Shown piece by piece: positions 24,310 through 34,317 of a stretch of DNA of 64,000 nucleotides (its first letter is position 1; the number at the start of each line of letters is the position of its first letter). A model generated the notes under the pieces. It was not told where the DNA came from and ran no database searches. It worked only from the letters and a program-made list of their open reading frames with translations. Position numbers and translations under genes: made by a program. Location: assembly GCF_004331645.1 (NCBI RefSeq), contig NZ_SJSK01000002.1:620001-684000 (forward strand). Direction: 5' to 3'. The stretch comes from Pedobacter frigiditerrae (GTDB taxonomy: Bacteria > Bacteroidota > Bacteroidia > Sphingobacteriales > Sphingobacteriaceae).

Positions 24310-25215
24310 TCAGGCTAACTCTTTTCGTTTCCCCTTGTAATTTGTAATAAAAACCCCCAATATAATTAACGCTGTAGCGATTAATAAATCGTAGGTGATC
24401 ACCTCATCTAAAATCAACCAACCTAAAAATATCGCTATTATGGTATTGAAATAAGAAAGGATTGAAACCTTAGTTGCAGAGACTTTTTTAAGGGAGTAGT
24501 TGTAACAAAAATATCCAATTATTGAACCGAAAACGCCTAAGTACACAACAGCTAGAAGGCTTTCTAAGCTCCAAGTGCTTGGCTCAATCTTTTCTGAGAA
24601 TATGAATGCAAAAATCAACTGCACCACTGCAGAAAATACAAATTGATAAAACAAATCGAGAAAAATATTTGAAGTTTGCTGTGTGTATTTTTTAGTGTAA
24701 ATTGTTCCTATTGCCCAACCCATAATAGCAATTGCCAAAAATATGATGCCGGTTTTATAATTTGGGTCTAGCAAATCACTTAAACCATCCCTAAAAATAA
24801 AAGCTACGCCTAAAAAGCCAATAACCACCCCAACAACACCTTTTAAAGTTAGTTTTTGCAAACCAATGATTACACAGCCAATAAAAACCACAATTGGATT
24901 TAAAGCATTTAATAAGGATGTTAATCCGCTAGGTATACTTTGCTCAGCAACCGTTGTTAAACCATTTGCTATGATAATCATTAACGATGACAATAAAATT
25001 TGTCTTCTTAGAGCTGGCCAACCAATCCATTTCAATTGGTTTTGCTTTAGCAAAAATACTAACAAGATTAATGAGGCAATAGTTTGGCGCATTGCCGTTA
25101 CAAACCAAGGCGGAATGGTATGAACAGCCACTCGGATACCCAAATAAGTTGTTCCCCAAACAATGGCAACTGCAAGTAAGGCTCCTATTAATTTAAAATC
25201 TGGTTTAGTGTTCAT
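24310..25215 (-). CDS. EamA/DMT-family transporter
   Basis: A 301-residue inner-membrane protein with about ten hydrophobic helices in two homologous halves of five, the EamA layout. The N-terminal half has VAIVWGTTYLGIRVAV (about 16-31) and the second half GTIYTKKY and VYLGVFGSIIGYFCYNYSLKK, the typical DMT box. It ends with a basic tail (KGKRKE). Members export metabolites such as amino acids or take up small molecules; the substrate cannot be deduced. It stands alone, with no recognisable operon partner. Confidence 0.9.
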   Translation of the reverse strand: MNTKPDFKLIGALLAVAIVWGTTYLGIRVAVHTIPPWFVTAMRQTIASLILLVFLLKQNQLKWIGWPALRRQILLSSLMIIIANGLTTVAEQSIPSGLTSLLNALNPIVVFIGCVIIGLQKLTLKGVVGVVIGFLGVAFIFRDGLSDLLDPNYKTGIIFLAIAIMGWAIGTIYTKKYTQQTSNIFLDLFYQFVFSAVVQLIFAFIFSEKIEPSTWSLESLLAVVYLGVFGSIIGYFCYNYSLKKVSATKVSILSYFNTIIAIFLGWLILDEVITYDLLIATALIILGVFITNYKGKRKELA

Positions 25216-25362
25216 TTAAATATTTTTAACCACCAAGACACAAAGTGCACGAAGAAGTTTTAAAAGATCTGAAGGTCATCATGCTGACCGTAATTGAAAG
25301 CTCAATCAACAAGTTTTTAACTATGTTCAAACCTACAACTTTATTAGTTTTGTTTTTTAAGC

Positions 25363-26193
25363 CTATATTAGGTTAGCAGCTTTTAAAATCTGCTCCATTT
25401 CTTGTTGTAATAGCAATGCTTCTTCTCTTGCTTTTTCGGCAAAATCTAAACCATCACTAGCATAGATAATACTTCTAGCAGAATTAACCAATAATCCACA
25501 TTGCGAATTTAAGCCATACTCACAAACTGCGCTTAAACTTCCACCTTGTGCACCAACACCAGGAACTAGTAAAAAATGTTCTGGTGCCAACTGGCGGATA
25601 TTTTGAAACTCCTCTGGTTTTGTAGCACCAACAACATACATCAGTTGATCACTTGTTGCCCATTTTTGAGCCGTTGTGATTACTTGTTCGTATAATTTTT
25701 GGTCGTCGCTTTGCTTAGCCTGAAAATCTTGACTACCAGCATTTGAGGTTAAAGCCAAAAGGATTACCCATTTATTTGGATGGTTTAAGAAAGGCGAAAC
25801 CGAATCTTTACCCATATAAGGCGCAACGGTAACAGAGTCGAAGCTCATTGCAGAGCTTTCTTCATTAAAAAAAGCTTCGGCATACATTGCAGACGTATTC
25901 CCAATGTCACCACGTTTAGCATCTGCAATGGTAAAAACATCTTTTGGAAAATGTTTCCAAGTATTAACTAAAGTTTCCCAACCTTTAACTCCCCTGCTTT
26001 CATAAAATGCAGTGTTTGGTTTGTAAGCAACACAAAGATCATGGGTGGCATCTATCAGTTGTTTATTGAACTCTAAAATTGGATCGTTATATTTTAATAG
26101 GTGTTTTGGAATTTTAGCTAACACTGGATCTAGACCAATGCACAAAAAAGATTTTTTTTGTTGTATTTGCTCAAAAAGTTGTTCCTTGTTCAT
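25363..26193 (-). CDS. pyrF: Orotidine 5'-phosphate decarboxylase (type 2)
   Basis: A 276-residue TIM-barrel enzyme that makes UMP from OMP, the last step of pyrimidine synthesis. The active-site box [12 protein letters not shown] is at 90-101, and the substrate-binding LCIGLDP at 17-23. A C-terminal VPGVGAQGG loop (about 212-220) and [13 protein letters not shown] follow. Length and motif match the longer PyrF subfamily of Bacteroidota and actinobacteria. It is divergent from rho with a 269-bp shared upstream region, in which I see A/T-rich sequence but no confident promoter. Confidence 0.96.
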   Translation of the reverse strand: MNKEQLFEQIQQKKSFLCIGLDPVLAKIPKHLLKYNDPILEFNKQLIDATHDLCVAYKPNTAFYESRGVKGWETLVNTWKHFPKDVFTIADAKRGDIGNTSAMYAEAFFNEESSAMSFDSVTVAPYMGKDSVSPFLNHPNKWVILLALTSNAGSQDFQAKQSDDQKLYEQVITTAQKWATSDQLMYVVGATKPEEFQNIRQLAPEHFLLVPGVGAQGGSLSAVCEYGLNSQCGLLVNSARSIIYASDGLDFAEKAREEALLLQQEMEQILKAANLI

Positions 26194-26462
26194 TTTAATA
26201 GGATAATGGTGCGCAAAGATGCCAAATATTGATGGTTTTTTGATTGCTTATGTTTAAACAAATTGAACTTTTTTTAAACAATTTTCAATTTTAGTTGCTT
26301 ATTAATTTTCAAATACATACAATTGTGCCATAATTCCCGAATGTTTATCTGAATATCCCAGAAAAATCTCAACCTAAATTATTTTATTGAATGTTTTAAA
26401 AGCATTTTTCTGTAATATTTTCTGATAAACTCAATTTAAAATTTCTCGACAAACAAATATAA

Positions 26463-28280
26463 ATGTTTAATAAAACAGAATTAACTGAAAAGCTTACTGC
26501 AGAATTACGTGAGTTAGCAAAAAATGAAGGTGTTACCAACGCAGACGATTTGCGCAAAACAGACCTGATAGAACAAATATTACAACAGCAAACCAACAAA
26601 AGCACTATTACTCCGGAAGTTACAGCAGAAACTGCTGCTCCTGTTGCAGCTGCTAGACCAAAGTTGGTTAAAGAAAGTAGCGATAAACCTCTCGCCAAAA
26701 AGAGAGCTCGTATTTCTAAAGACGACAAACCACAACCACAACAGCCCGAAAGAGATAGAGTAACTTTGTTTGATGAGCCTCAAACTCGCAGACAAGAATC
26801 AGAACAAGAGCCAGAAACCCAACCAACAGCAAATGTTGAAGATATTGAGCCACCAGTAGTGACTTTACCTCCAGATTTTGTAGACGACCCACAGCGTATG
26901 GAAACCATTGCTGAGAAATTACAAAATCAAGCTAACAAACCTGCTGCGCCCATTAATCCGAATCAGCTAAATAAAAAAGACAGGTTACCAAGAGAAGCAC
27001 GACCTGCTAAAGAAGCTAAGGAAACTGCTACAGGCGAAGAAAAACCTACCGGAGAAGAAAGAGCACCAAGAGAGAATAATAATCGCCCACAAAAGGGACA
27101 AAATAATCCGAATCAAAACGCCGGAAATCATAAAAACAATGAAACCAGCTATTCTAACTTAGATTTCGATAATACCATTACCAACGAAGGTGTTTTAGAA
27201 ATCATGCCTGATGGATATGGTTTTTTACGTTCTGCAGATTACAACTATCTTTCATCACCAGATGATATTTATGTATCGCAATCGCAGATTAAATTGTTTG
27301 GTTTAAAAACCGGAGACACGGTTAATGGTAGTATCCGTCCACCAAAAGAAGGTGAAAAATATTTCCCTTTAGTAAAAGTAGTAAGTATTAATGGTCGTAT
27401 CCCTGCAGATGTGCGTGATCGTGTTCCATTTGACTATTTAACTCCTCTTTTCCCTACAGAAAAATTAAACTTATTTACAGATAGCAGCAACTACTCTACC
27501 CGTATCATGGACTTATTTACCCCAATTGGTAAAGGCCAGCGTGGTTTAATTGTTGCACAACCAAAAACAGGTAAAACCAATTTATTAAAAGAGGTTGCTA
27601 ACGCGATTGCCAAAAACCACCCAGAAGTTTATTTGATTATTTTATTAATTGATGAGCGTCCGGAAGAGGTTACTGATATGGCTCGTAGTGTAAGAGCAGA
27701 GGTTATCGCTTCTACTTTTGACGAACCGGCAGAGCGTCACGTTAAAATTGCCAACATTGTTTTAGAGAAATCTAAGCGTTTGGTAGAATGTGGTCACGAT
27801 GTGGTGATCCTATTGGATTCAATTACTCGTTTAGCAAGAGCTTACAACACCACTGCTCCAGCTTCTGGTAAAATTTTATCTGGTGGTGTTGATGCAAATG
27901 CTTTGCACAAGCCAAAACGTTTCTTTGGTGCAGCACGTAACATTGAAAAAGGTGGTTCATTAACAATTTTAGCTACTGCATTAACAGATACAGGTTCTAA
28001 AATGGATGAGGTAATCTTCGAAGAATTTAAAGGTACTGGTAACATGGAGCTTCAGTTAGATCGTAAATTATCTAACAAACGTATTTTCCCTGCTATAGAT
28101 ATTACGGCTTCAAGTACACGTAGGGACGATTTATTGTTAGATAGAGAAAACCTACAGCGCATTTGGGTATTACGTAACCACTTGGCAGATATGAATTCTC
28201 AAGAAGCAATGGAATTGGTACAAGCTCAAATTAAAGGCACCAAAACCAATGAAGAGTTTTTATTGGGAATGAATGGATAG
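26463..28280 (+). CDS. rho: Transcription termination factor Rho
   Basis: A 605-residue hexameric RNA helicase. The Rho N-terminal helical domain is at 1-45 ([21 protein letters not shown]). A ~170-residue disordered insert follows, rich in E, P, Q, N and T with basic patches (about 50-225). Next come the RNA-binding cold-shock-like domain ([15 protein letters not shown], about 243) and the ATPase with Walker A ([11 protein letters not shown]) at about 365-375, Walker [17 protein letters not shown], and the Q/R loops near GGVDANAL. The insert is common in Bacteroidota Rho and may modulate RNA contact or phase behaviour; here its exact role is unknown. pssA follows after 69 bp. Confidence 0.97.
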   Translation: MFNKTELTEKLTAELRELAKNEGVTNADDLRKTDLIEQILQQQTNKSTITPEVTAETAAPVAAARPKLVKESSDKPLAKKRARISKDDKPQPQQPERDRVTLFDEPQTRRQESEQEPETQPTANVEDIEPPVVTLPPDFVDDPQRMETIAEKLQNQANKPAAPINPNQLNKKDRLPREARPAKEAKETATGEEKPTGEERAPRENNNRPQKGQNNPNQNAGNHKNNETSYSNLDFDNTITNEGVLEIMPDGYGFLRSADYNYLSSPDDIYVSQSQIKLFGLKTGDTVNGSIRPPKEGEKYFPLVKVVSINGRIPADVRDRVPFDYLTPLFPTEKLNLFTDSSNYSTRIMDLFTPIGKGQRGLIVAQPKTGKTNLLKEVANAIAKNHPEVYLIILLIDERPEEVTDMARSVRAEVIASTFDEPAERHVKIANIVLEKSKRLVECGHDVVILLDSITRLARAYNTTAPASGKILSGGVDANALHKPKRFFGAARNIEKGGSLTILATALTDTGSKMDEVIFEEFKGTGNMELQLDRKLSNKRIFPAIDITASSTRRDDLLLDRENLQRIWVLRNHLADMNSQEAMELVQAQIKGTKTNEEFLLGMNG

Positions 28281-28291
28281 TAATGAGATTT

Positions 28292-28331
28292 GCGTATTGA
28301 GAATTGAGACAAATCGCAATACTCAATACGC
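28292..28331. repeat. Inverted repeat between rho and pssA
   Basis: GCGTATTGAG (28292-28301) and CTCAATACGC (28322-28331) form a 10-bp inverted repeat with a 20-base loop, itself made of the TTGAGA-type words seen in other gaps of this window. No T-run follows, so it is not an obvious terminator. Confidence 0.5.
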
Positions 28332-28349
28332 ACTACACAATACTAAATT

Positions 28350-29030
28350 ATGAAAAAACACATTCCAAATGCTATCACTTGCGCCAATCTATTTTCTGGT
28401 TGTATAGGTATTGTATTTGCTTTTAAAGGCGAACTAGAACTTGCAGCCTACTTTGTTTTATTATCTGGCATTTTCGATTTTTTTGATGGAATGGTTGCTC
28501 GACTACTTCATGTAAAATCGGCCATTGGAAAAGAATTAGATTCTTTGGCAGACATGGTAAGTTTTGGCTTTTTACCTGGGGTAGTTATGTTTCAGCTTTT
28601 AAAGCTGAGTGATTACAATTCGGAATATTTACCTTATCTAGCCTTTATAATTACTGTTTTTTCTGCGTTACGCTTAGCTAAATTTAATATTGATGAAAGG
28701 CAAACTGAAGAATTTATTGGGCTAAACACGCCAATGAACACACTTTTCATTGTTTCTTTACCTTTTATTGCCAAAGATTATCCAACCATTATAGGTTCTA
28801 CAATGCTATTGTTGGGAATAGTTGCCATTACCAGTTTTTTACTCGTAAGTGAGATTAAAATATTCTCTTTAAAATTTAGTGATAAAACTTGGGTAAAGAA
28901 TAAATTCAAATTTATCTTTTTGATCCTTTCAGCTATACTATTGATTGCTTTACAGTTTGTAGCTATACCTTTTGTATTGGTATTGTATATCGCGTTCTCG
29001 GTATTACATTTTAGAACCCAAAAAATCTAA
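28350..29030 (+). CDS. pssA: CDP-diacylglycerol-serine O-phosphatidyltransferase
   Basis: A 226-residue inner-membrane enzyme of the CDP-alcohol phosphatidyltransferase family. The signature D-x2-DG-x2-AR-x8-G-x3-D-x3-D is complete (D43, D46, G47, A50, R51, G60, D64, D68). Six or so hydrophobic helices surround it. The start MKKHIPNAITCANLFSGCIG is typical of PssA, which makes phosphatidylserine, the precursor of phosphatidylethanolamine. Assignment as PssA over PgsA rests on this N-terminus and length. Confidence 0.9.
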   Translation: MKKHIPNAITCANLFSGCIGIVFAFKGELELAAYFVLLSGIFDFFDGMVARLLHVKSAIGKELDSLADMVSFGFLPGVVMFQLLKLSDYNSEYLPYLAFIITVFSALRLAKFNIDERQTEEFIGLNTPMNTLFIVSLPFIAKDYPTIIGSTMLLLGIVAITSFLLVSEIKIFSLKFSDKTWVKNKFKFIFLILSAILLIALQFVAIPFVLVLYIAFSVLHFRTQKI

Positions 29031-29113
29031 AATAGCTTTCTTCTTTAAATTTCATATAGCTTCCCAAAGTAATAATATATACCTTTGAGAAGAGCACTAT
29101 TGGCAGTAAGAAG

Positions 29114-29127
29114 TCCCCTTTAGGGGA
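29114..29127. repeat. Dispersed palindrome TCCCCTTTAGGGGA
   Basis: TCCCCT-TT-AGGGGA, within AAGTCCCCTTTAGGGGATTT, abuts the 3' end of the Hpt gene. It is a word I recall as widespread in Bacteroidota intergenic DNA. It could help end convergent pssA and Hpt transcripts. Confidence 0.45.
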
Positions 29128-29135
29128 TTTAGGGG

Positions 29136-29513
29136 TTAAAGTCGCTTTTTAAGTTCCTCCCTAGAGTCATCTAATTGTTTGTAAAGAATTTCTACAAAGT
29201 TTTTTGCTTCGGCAAAAGCAGTAGGGATGTTTTCTATATCTTTTAACTCACGAGCATTACGTTCAATCTCTTGCATGTGGTCTCTAACGTCTTCCCTACC
29301 TACATAATAAAAAGTAGGTTTCATCTTATGTGCACACTCAGAAGTAGCTTTCCAATTTTCTGCTTCAATGGCATTTTCTAAATCTTCCATATAAATTGGG
29401 GTTTGCTTTTGAAATGCATCTAACATTTCAATCATAAACTCTGCGCTATCACCAGACATGTCTCTTAAATAAGATAAATCAAGAGGTTGTTCGTTTTTAT
29501 TTTGGTCGATCAT
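29136..29513 (-). CDS. Hpt-domain phosphotransfer protein
   Basis: A 125-residue helical protein with a stand-alone histidine-phosphotransfer domain. The phospho-acceptor is H62 in ECAHKMKPTFYYVG, matching the Hpt pattern AHxLKxxxxxxG. The domain starts with LDLSYLRDMSGDSAEFMIEML. It shuttles phosphate between a hybrid sensor kinase and a response regulator; neither is in the window. It lies 18 bp downstream of folK on the same strand and may be co-transcribed, without an obvious functional link. Confidence 0.88.
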   Translation of the reverse strand: MIDQNKNEQPLDLSYLRDMSGDSAEFMIEMLDAFQKQTPIYMEDLENAIEAENWKATSECAHKMKPTFYYVGREDVRDHMQEIERNARELKDIENIPTAFAEAKNFVEILYKQLDDSREELKKRL

Positions 29514-29531
29514 TAGCGTAAATTTAAGTAA

Positions 29532-30026
29532 TTATATTTTTGAAACAGGTAACGTATCTGTTAAAGTTGTTAATATTTCTGATACACTTTTTTGCAGTAC
29601 TGGATGAATTAAATCTGGTGCTATTTCTGCCAAGGGTTCCATTACAAATTTTCTGTTTTGCATTTCTGGATGCGGAATTTGAAGTTCATTAGCTAGGGTA
29701 ACAATCTCATTGCCATAAAGAATAATATCGATATCAATTAATCTGGCGCCCCATTTTTCTTCCCTAATTCTGCCTAAATACTCTTCAATTCCTAACAGGG
29801 TTTTTAATAACGCTAAAGGTGCTAAATTTGTTTCTACTTCTACCGCTATATTTAAAAATCCAGGTTGATCCGTTTTTCCCCAAGCAGCTGTTTCATAAGT
29901 AGAGGACCTTAATTTAATCTCTCCAACCTCTTCTGCAATTAACTTTAGTGCATTATTAAGGTACAACTTTCTATCACCTAAATTACTACCTAGTAACAAA
30001 TACGTTTTTTGTTTCTCTAATTGCAT
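29532..30026 (-). CDS. folK: 6-hydroxymethyl-dihydropterin pyrophosphokinase (HPPK)
   Basis: A 164-residue cytosolic enzyme of folate synthesis that transfers pyrophosphate from ATP to hydroxymethyl-dihydropterin. The N-terminal LLLGSNLGDR (residues 10-19), the YETAAWG and QPGFLNIAVEVET segments, and the signature WGARLIDIDIILYGNE (about 92-107; the two Asp bind Mg) are all present, then IPHPEMQNRKFVMEPLAEIAP. Length is standard. It is divergent from sppA with a 105-bp shared upstream gap. Confidence 0.96.
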   Translation of the reverse strand: MQLEKQKTYLLLGSNLGDRKLYLNNALKLIAEEVGEIKLRSSTYETAAWGKTDQPGFLNIAVEVETNLAPLALLKTLLGIEEYLGRIREEKWGARLIDIDIILYGNEIVTLANELQIPHPEMQNRKFVMEPLAEIAPDLIHPVLQKSVSEILTTLTDTLPVSKI

Positions 30027-30131
30027 ATTTGATTGCTGTTTATAGCTTTTAAATTAATGAATTGGCCTTAATTTATTCACTAGATGCCCTTTCAGTTTTA
30101 TATCTTTACAAATTAAATACTTACCAAGCAC

Positions 30132-31901
30132 ATGAAAGAATTTTTTAAATATGTTTTTGCTACTGTTGTCGGAATTGTAATTTCAACCTTTGTTTTAGCA
30201 TTTATTTTCGTTTTACTTATTGTAGGTTTTGTAGCCTCTATAGGAGATAAAGAGTTGGTTGAAGTTAAGAGCAATTCAGTTCTGTCTTTAAATCTAGACC
30301 AAGCAATAACAGAGCGTACACCAGATAATTCTTTAGCCGGAATTCCTATTTTAGGTGGTGGCGAGGAAAAAAGCATTGGCTTTTACGATGTAATTAAAGC
30401 ATTAAAAGCTGCAAAAGATGATGATAAAATTGAATGCGTTTACATTAACGTAAGCTCTCCAAATGCTGGCATGGCAACAATGTTAGAGGTTAGAAATGCC
30501 ATTATCGATTTTAGGAAATCTAAAAAACCTGTTATCGCTTATAGCGAGGTTTATACACAAGGAGCTTACTTTTTAGCTTCTGCAGCTGATAAGGTTTATT
30601 TAAATCCACAAGGTGCTTTAGAATTTAAAGGTTTCAGTTCAGAATTAATGTTCTTTAAAGGCGCATTAGATAAATTAGGTATTGAAGCTCAAATTATCCG
30701 TGTTGGAAATTACAAAAGCGCAGTTGAGCCATTCATCAATACAAAAATGAGCGATTATAACCGTAAACAGGTATCTGCTTATGTTGGTGGCTTATATGAT
30801 ACTTTTTTAACTGGGATTTCTAAATCGAGAAACATTAGCAAAGACAGTTTACTCGTGATTGCTAACGAATACAAAATTCAATTTCCTAAAGATGCATTGG
30901 CTTATAAAATGGTTGATGCGTTGAAATATAAAGACCAAGTATTAGATGAATTAAGAAACATCACTGGAAAAGATAAAAAGAGCACAGTTAATACAGTTAG
31001 CATAAACGATTACATTGCTAATTTACCTGCCGAAGGCTCTACGGAAAAAGATAAAGTTGCTGTAATTTATGCCAATGGCGATATTGTTGGTGGCGAAGGT
31101 TCTGACGAGCAAATTGGCTCTGAACGTATTTCTAGAGCAATTAGAAAAGCAAGATTAGATGATAACGTTAAAGCCATCGTTTTACGTGTTAACTCTGGTG
31201 GTGGTAGTGCATTAGCTTCTGATGTAATTTGGAGAGAAATCATTTTAAGCAAAAAGGTTAAACCGGTTATCGCTTCTTTTGGTGATGTTGCTGCATCTGG
31301 CGGATATTATATTGGTTGTGCTGCCGATAGTATCTTCGTTCAACCTAACACAATTACGGGTTCTATTGGTGTATTTGGTATCATTCCTAATTTCCAGAAC
31401 TTGCTAAACAATAAGTTAGGGATTACGTTTGACGGTGTAAAAACTGGTCAATATGCTGATATCATGAGCACCACTCGTCCATTAACTGCTGGCGAACGTT
31501 TCATTATTCAAAATGATGTAAATCACGTTTACGATAGTTTCATTACCCGTGTTGCTGATGGCCGTAAAAAAACAAAGGCACAAGTTGACAGTATTGGCGG
31601 TGGACATGTTTGGATTGGCACAGACGCTGTTAAAAATGGCTTGGCGGATCGTTTAGGAAGTTTTACTGATGCTATTAAATCAGCTGCAAAAAAAGCCAAA
31701 ATAACCGACTACAAAATTGTTGAATATCCTGAAAAAATTGATCCTTTGAAAAACTTACTTTCAAATGCTAAGGAAAATATTAGTGTTTATTACACCAAAA
31801 AAGAGCTTGGCGAAAATTACCTGATTTTTAAACAAATGCAAAAAGCTGTTATCAATTCTGGTGTACAAGCTAGAATGGATTATGAGATTAAAATAAAGTA
31901 A
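30132..31901 (+). CDS. sppA: Signal peptide peptidase SppA, 67-kDa type
   Basis: A 589-residue inner-membrane serine protease that degrades cleaved signal peptides. One N-terminal membrane helix (about 9-36) anchors two tandem ClpP-like domains. As in the E. coli enzyme the catalytic dyad is split: Lys K195 in VGNYKSAVEPF of the first domain and Ser S389 in GDVAASGGYY of the second. VNSGGGSALASD (354-365) forms the oxyanion region. Its stop is immediately adjacent (0 bp) to the stop of the convergent lipoprotein gene. Confidence 0.95.
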   Translation: MKEFFKYVFATVVGIVISTFVLAFIFVLLIVGFVASIGDKELVEVKSNSVLSLNLDQAITERTPDNSLAGIPILGGGEEKSIGFYDVIKALKAAKDDDKIECVYINVSSPNAGMATMLEVRNAIIDFRKSKKPVIAYSEVYTQGAYFLASAADKVYLNPQGALEFKGFSSELMFFKGALDKLGIEAQIIRVGNYKSAVEPFINTKMSDYNRKQVSAYVGGLYDTFLTGISKSRNISKDSLLVIANEYKIQFPKDALAYKMVDALKYKDQVLDELRNITGKDKKSTVNTVSINDYIANLPAEGSTEKDKVAVIYANGDIVGGEGSDEQIGSERISRAIRKARLDDNVKAIVLRVNSGGGSALASDVIWREIILSKKVKPVIASFGDVAASGGYYIGCAADSIFVQPNTITGSIGVFGIIPNFQNLLNNKLGITFDGVKTGQYADIMSTTRPLTAGERFIIQNDVNHVYDSFITRVADGRKKTKAQVDSIGGGHVWIGTDAVKNGLADRLGSFTDAIKSAAKKAKITDYKIVEYPEKIDPLKNLLSNAKENISVYYTKKELGENYLIFKQMQKAVINSGVQARMDYEIKIK

Positions 31902-32513
31902 TTACTGCAGAATTTTCCATTCTGGATGAAGGGTGAGATAGGTTTGATTAACCTGCTCACCTTTTTTGTGAATAATTATCGCCCTGCTAATATCCCTAAT
32001 AAATTCTACCGCAATACCATTAGATTTTGAATCGTACAGCAAAATTGTATCTCCTAAATTATCATTTACAAAAGTTGCTACTTTGTTGAAGTCGCTATAT
32101 TTTGCAGTAAAACTGGAAAGTAAATTGCCATTATTTAAACCTGTAACTGTGGTAACTTTATTTGAATTAACTCTAATTTGTTTTACATCTTTCCATTTCA
32201 TCGTACTATCAGCATAAGATGAATAAATAGCAATTTCTCTTTTCCTGAACTTAGATGTATCACCACGATACCAAATACTCCAAGCTTTTCCCATTGCTGC
32301 ATCGCTAAAATCAGGCTTCCCAAGAATAGAATCTAATTCAATAACATTTTGCCCCAAGTATATTTTTCCAATTGACTTGCCAGGTACAATTAAAAATTTT
32401 GCATCAGCACTATCAATTTTCAAGCTATCAGAATTGAGTTTCATTTTATTTGAATCTGATGTGCAAGAGAAAAGTAATCCACAACATAAGATTAGGAGAT
32501 ATTTAAGTTTCAT
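31902..32513 (-). CDS. Hypothetical lipoprotein
   Basis: A 203-residue predicted lipoprotein when started at ATG 32513, which puts a signal peptide MKLKYLLILCCGLLFSC at the front with the lipobox Cys at residue 17; an earlier in-frame start adds 12 residues and hides it. The mature part has the line VPGKSIGKIYLGQNVIELDSILGKP, resembling domains that start with a short G-x-I/V-xLG repeat, as in small bacterial lipoproteins of unknown role. I do not recognise a family. It converges on sppA with no gap and diverges from the PolX-like gene by 75 bp. Confidence 0.75.
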   Translation of the reverse strand: MKLKYLLILCCGLLFSCTSDSNKMKLNSDSLKIDSADAKFLIVPGKSIGKIYLGQNVIELDSILGKPDFSDAAMGKAWSIWYRGDTSKFRKREIAIYSSYADSTMKWKDVKQIRVNSNKVTTVTGLNNGNLLSSFTAKYSDFNKVATFVNDNLGDTILLYDSKSNGIAVEFIRDISRAIIIHKKGEQVNQTYLTLHPEWKILQ

Positions 32514-32588
32514 AATATGAAAACAACAATAACTGTTTATTGTGTTCATTAATTCAATTTTTAGGTTTTAGTTTGTAATTTTACAGCA

Positions 32589-34280
32589 ATGGAAAACAAA
32601 CCCATATCACGTACATTACGACTTTTATCGCAACTAATGGAGTTGCATGAAGTAAATCCATTTAAGATAAAATCTGTTGCTAATGCTGCTTTTAAGATAG
32701 ATAAACTACCTTTTGCCATTGCTTCAAAACCAACATCAGACATTGAAAAGATAGATGGGATTGGAAAAAGTATTGCTGCTAAAGTAATTGAACTTTTAGA
32801 AACTGGAACAATTAAAGAACTAGAAGAAATTTTGCTGCAAACTCCGCCAGGCATTGTAGAAATGTTGGGTATTAAGGGTATTGGGCCAAAGAAGATCAGC
32901 GTGATTTGGCACGATTTACAAATAGAAAATGTTGGTGAACTTTATTACGCTTGTAATGAAAATCGTTTAATAGAAGCCAAAGGTTTCGGACTTAAAACTC
33001 AAGAAGAAATTAAAAAAGTCATTGAATTTAAAATGGCTGCCAATGGCAAATTCCTTTATGCACATATCGAACCTACTGTTAATCAACTATTAACAAATTT
33101 ATCCCTTTGGCTAAACAAAGTGGATGACAACGCTTTGTTAGAGATAACTGGTGAATATAGAAGAGCTGTTGAAATTATTGAGGAAGCTTTATTTGTAATT
33201 GGCACAGCTGATATAGAAAATCTAGCTAAACAAATTCCAGCATTTGCTGATTTAGATCTCAAAGATATAGGAGATGATACTTTTACTGCACATACAGAAA
33301 GTGGCTTGCACATTAAGTTGGTTCTAGTTCCAAATGCTGACTTTTACCTTAACTTTTTTAAACTGACTGGAAATAAAAAACACGTTGCTGAAGTTTTGAA
33401 ACTAGCAGGTGATGGTCCTTTTTTAGATGAGAATGATATTTATGCCAAAGCTGGTTTAGATTTTATTGCTCCTGAATTACGTGAGGGATTAGATGAAATT
33501 GAATTGGCTTTGCAACATCAGCTACCTATTTTAATAACTGATAACGACTTAAAAGGAACTTTACATAATCACTCTGATTGGAGCGATGGCGTACATACGT
33601 TAGAAGAAATGGCGGTGTATTGCAAAGAGACTTTGAAAATAGAATATTTAGGTATTTGCGACCATTCTAAATCTGCATTTTACGCAAAGGGATTAAATGA
33701 GCAAAGAGTTTACGCCCAGCATTTACAAATTGATGAGTTAAATGCAAAACTTGCTCCTTTCAAAATTTTTAAGGGAATTGAGAGTGATATTTTAAATGAT
33801 GGCTCGTTAGACTATAGTGATGATATTTTAAAAACGTTTGACTTTGTAGTTGCCTCTGTTCACAGTAACTTAAGAATGGACCAAGAAAAAGCAACAGCAA
33901 GGTTAATTAAAGCCATAGAAAATCCTTATACCACAATTTTAGGTCACCCAACGGGAAGATTATTATTAAGCAGAAAGGGTTACGAAATTGATTATAAAAA
34001 GGTAATCGATGCTTGTGCAGCAAATAAGGTGGTTATTGAAATTAATGCCAATCCTTTGCGTTTAGATTTAGATTGGCGTTGGCATAGGTATGCTTTAGAA
34101 AAAGGAGTTTTGTTATCAATTAATCCAGATGCGCACCGTAAAGAAGGTTTTCATGACATGAGATATGGCGTTATGGTTGCACGCAAAGGCGGATTAACAG
34201 CATCTAAATGTTTAAATGCATTTACACTTAGCGAAATTTCAACCTACTTTGAACAAAAGGCGAATGCTAAGCTTATTTAA
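32589..34280 (+). CDS. PolX-like protein: HhH region, degenerate polymerase palm, PHP domain
   Basis: A 563-residue DNA-repair-type protein. Residues 1-145 carry the PolX-type N-terminus with helix-hairpin-helix elements (DGIGKSIAAK 56-65, KGIGPKKI 96-103, KGFGLKTQEEI 131-141). Residues ~155-300 align with the polymerase-X palm, but the usual GSxRR...DxD box reads GEYRRAVEIIEEALFVIG (188-205). The first catalytic Asp would be Glu and the second Leu, so polymerisation is unlikely. The C-terminal PHP domain (about 323-563) keeps metal ligands (LHNHSDWSDG 325-334, CDHSK 357-361, GHPTGRLL, INPDAH), so 3'-5' exonuclease or phosphoesterase activity is plausible. It heads a run of plus-strand genes to 36878. 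Confidence 0.88.
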   Translation: MENKPISRTLRLLSQLMELHEVNPFKIKSVANAAFKIDKLPFAIASKPTSDIEKIDGIGKSIAAKVIELLETGTIKELEEILLQTPPGIVEMLGIKGIGPKKISVIWHDLQIENVGELYYACNENRLIEAKGFGLKTQEEIKKVIEFKMAANGKFLYAHIEPTVNQLLTNLSLWLNKVDDNALLEITGEYRRAVEIIEEALFVIGTADIENLAKQIPAFADLDLKDIGDDTFTAHTESGLHIKLVLVPNADFYLNFFKLTGNKKHVAEVLKLAGDGPFLDENDIYAKAGLDFIAPELREGLDEIELALQHQLPILITDNDLKGTLHNHSDWSDGVHTLEEMAVYCKETLKIEYLGICDHSKSAFYAKGLNEQRVYAQHLQIDELNAKLAPFKIFKGIESDILNDGSLDYSDDILKTFDFVVASVHSNLRMDQEKATARLIKAIENPYTTILGHPTGRLLLSRKGYEIDYKKVIDACAANKVVIEINANPLRLDLDWRWHRYALEKGVLLSINPDAHRKEGFHDMRYGVMVARKGGLTASKCLNAFTLSEISTYFEQKANAKLI

Positions 34281-34317
34281 TTTTTATAAATTATTTCATT
34301 ATCAACAAAAGTAAATA

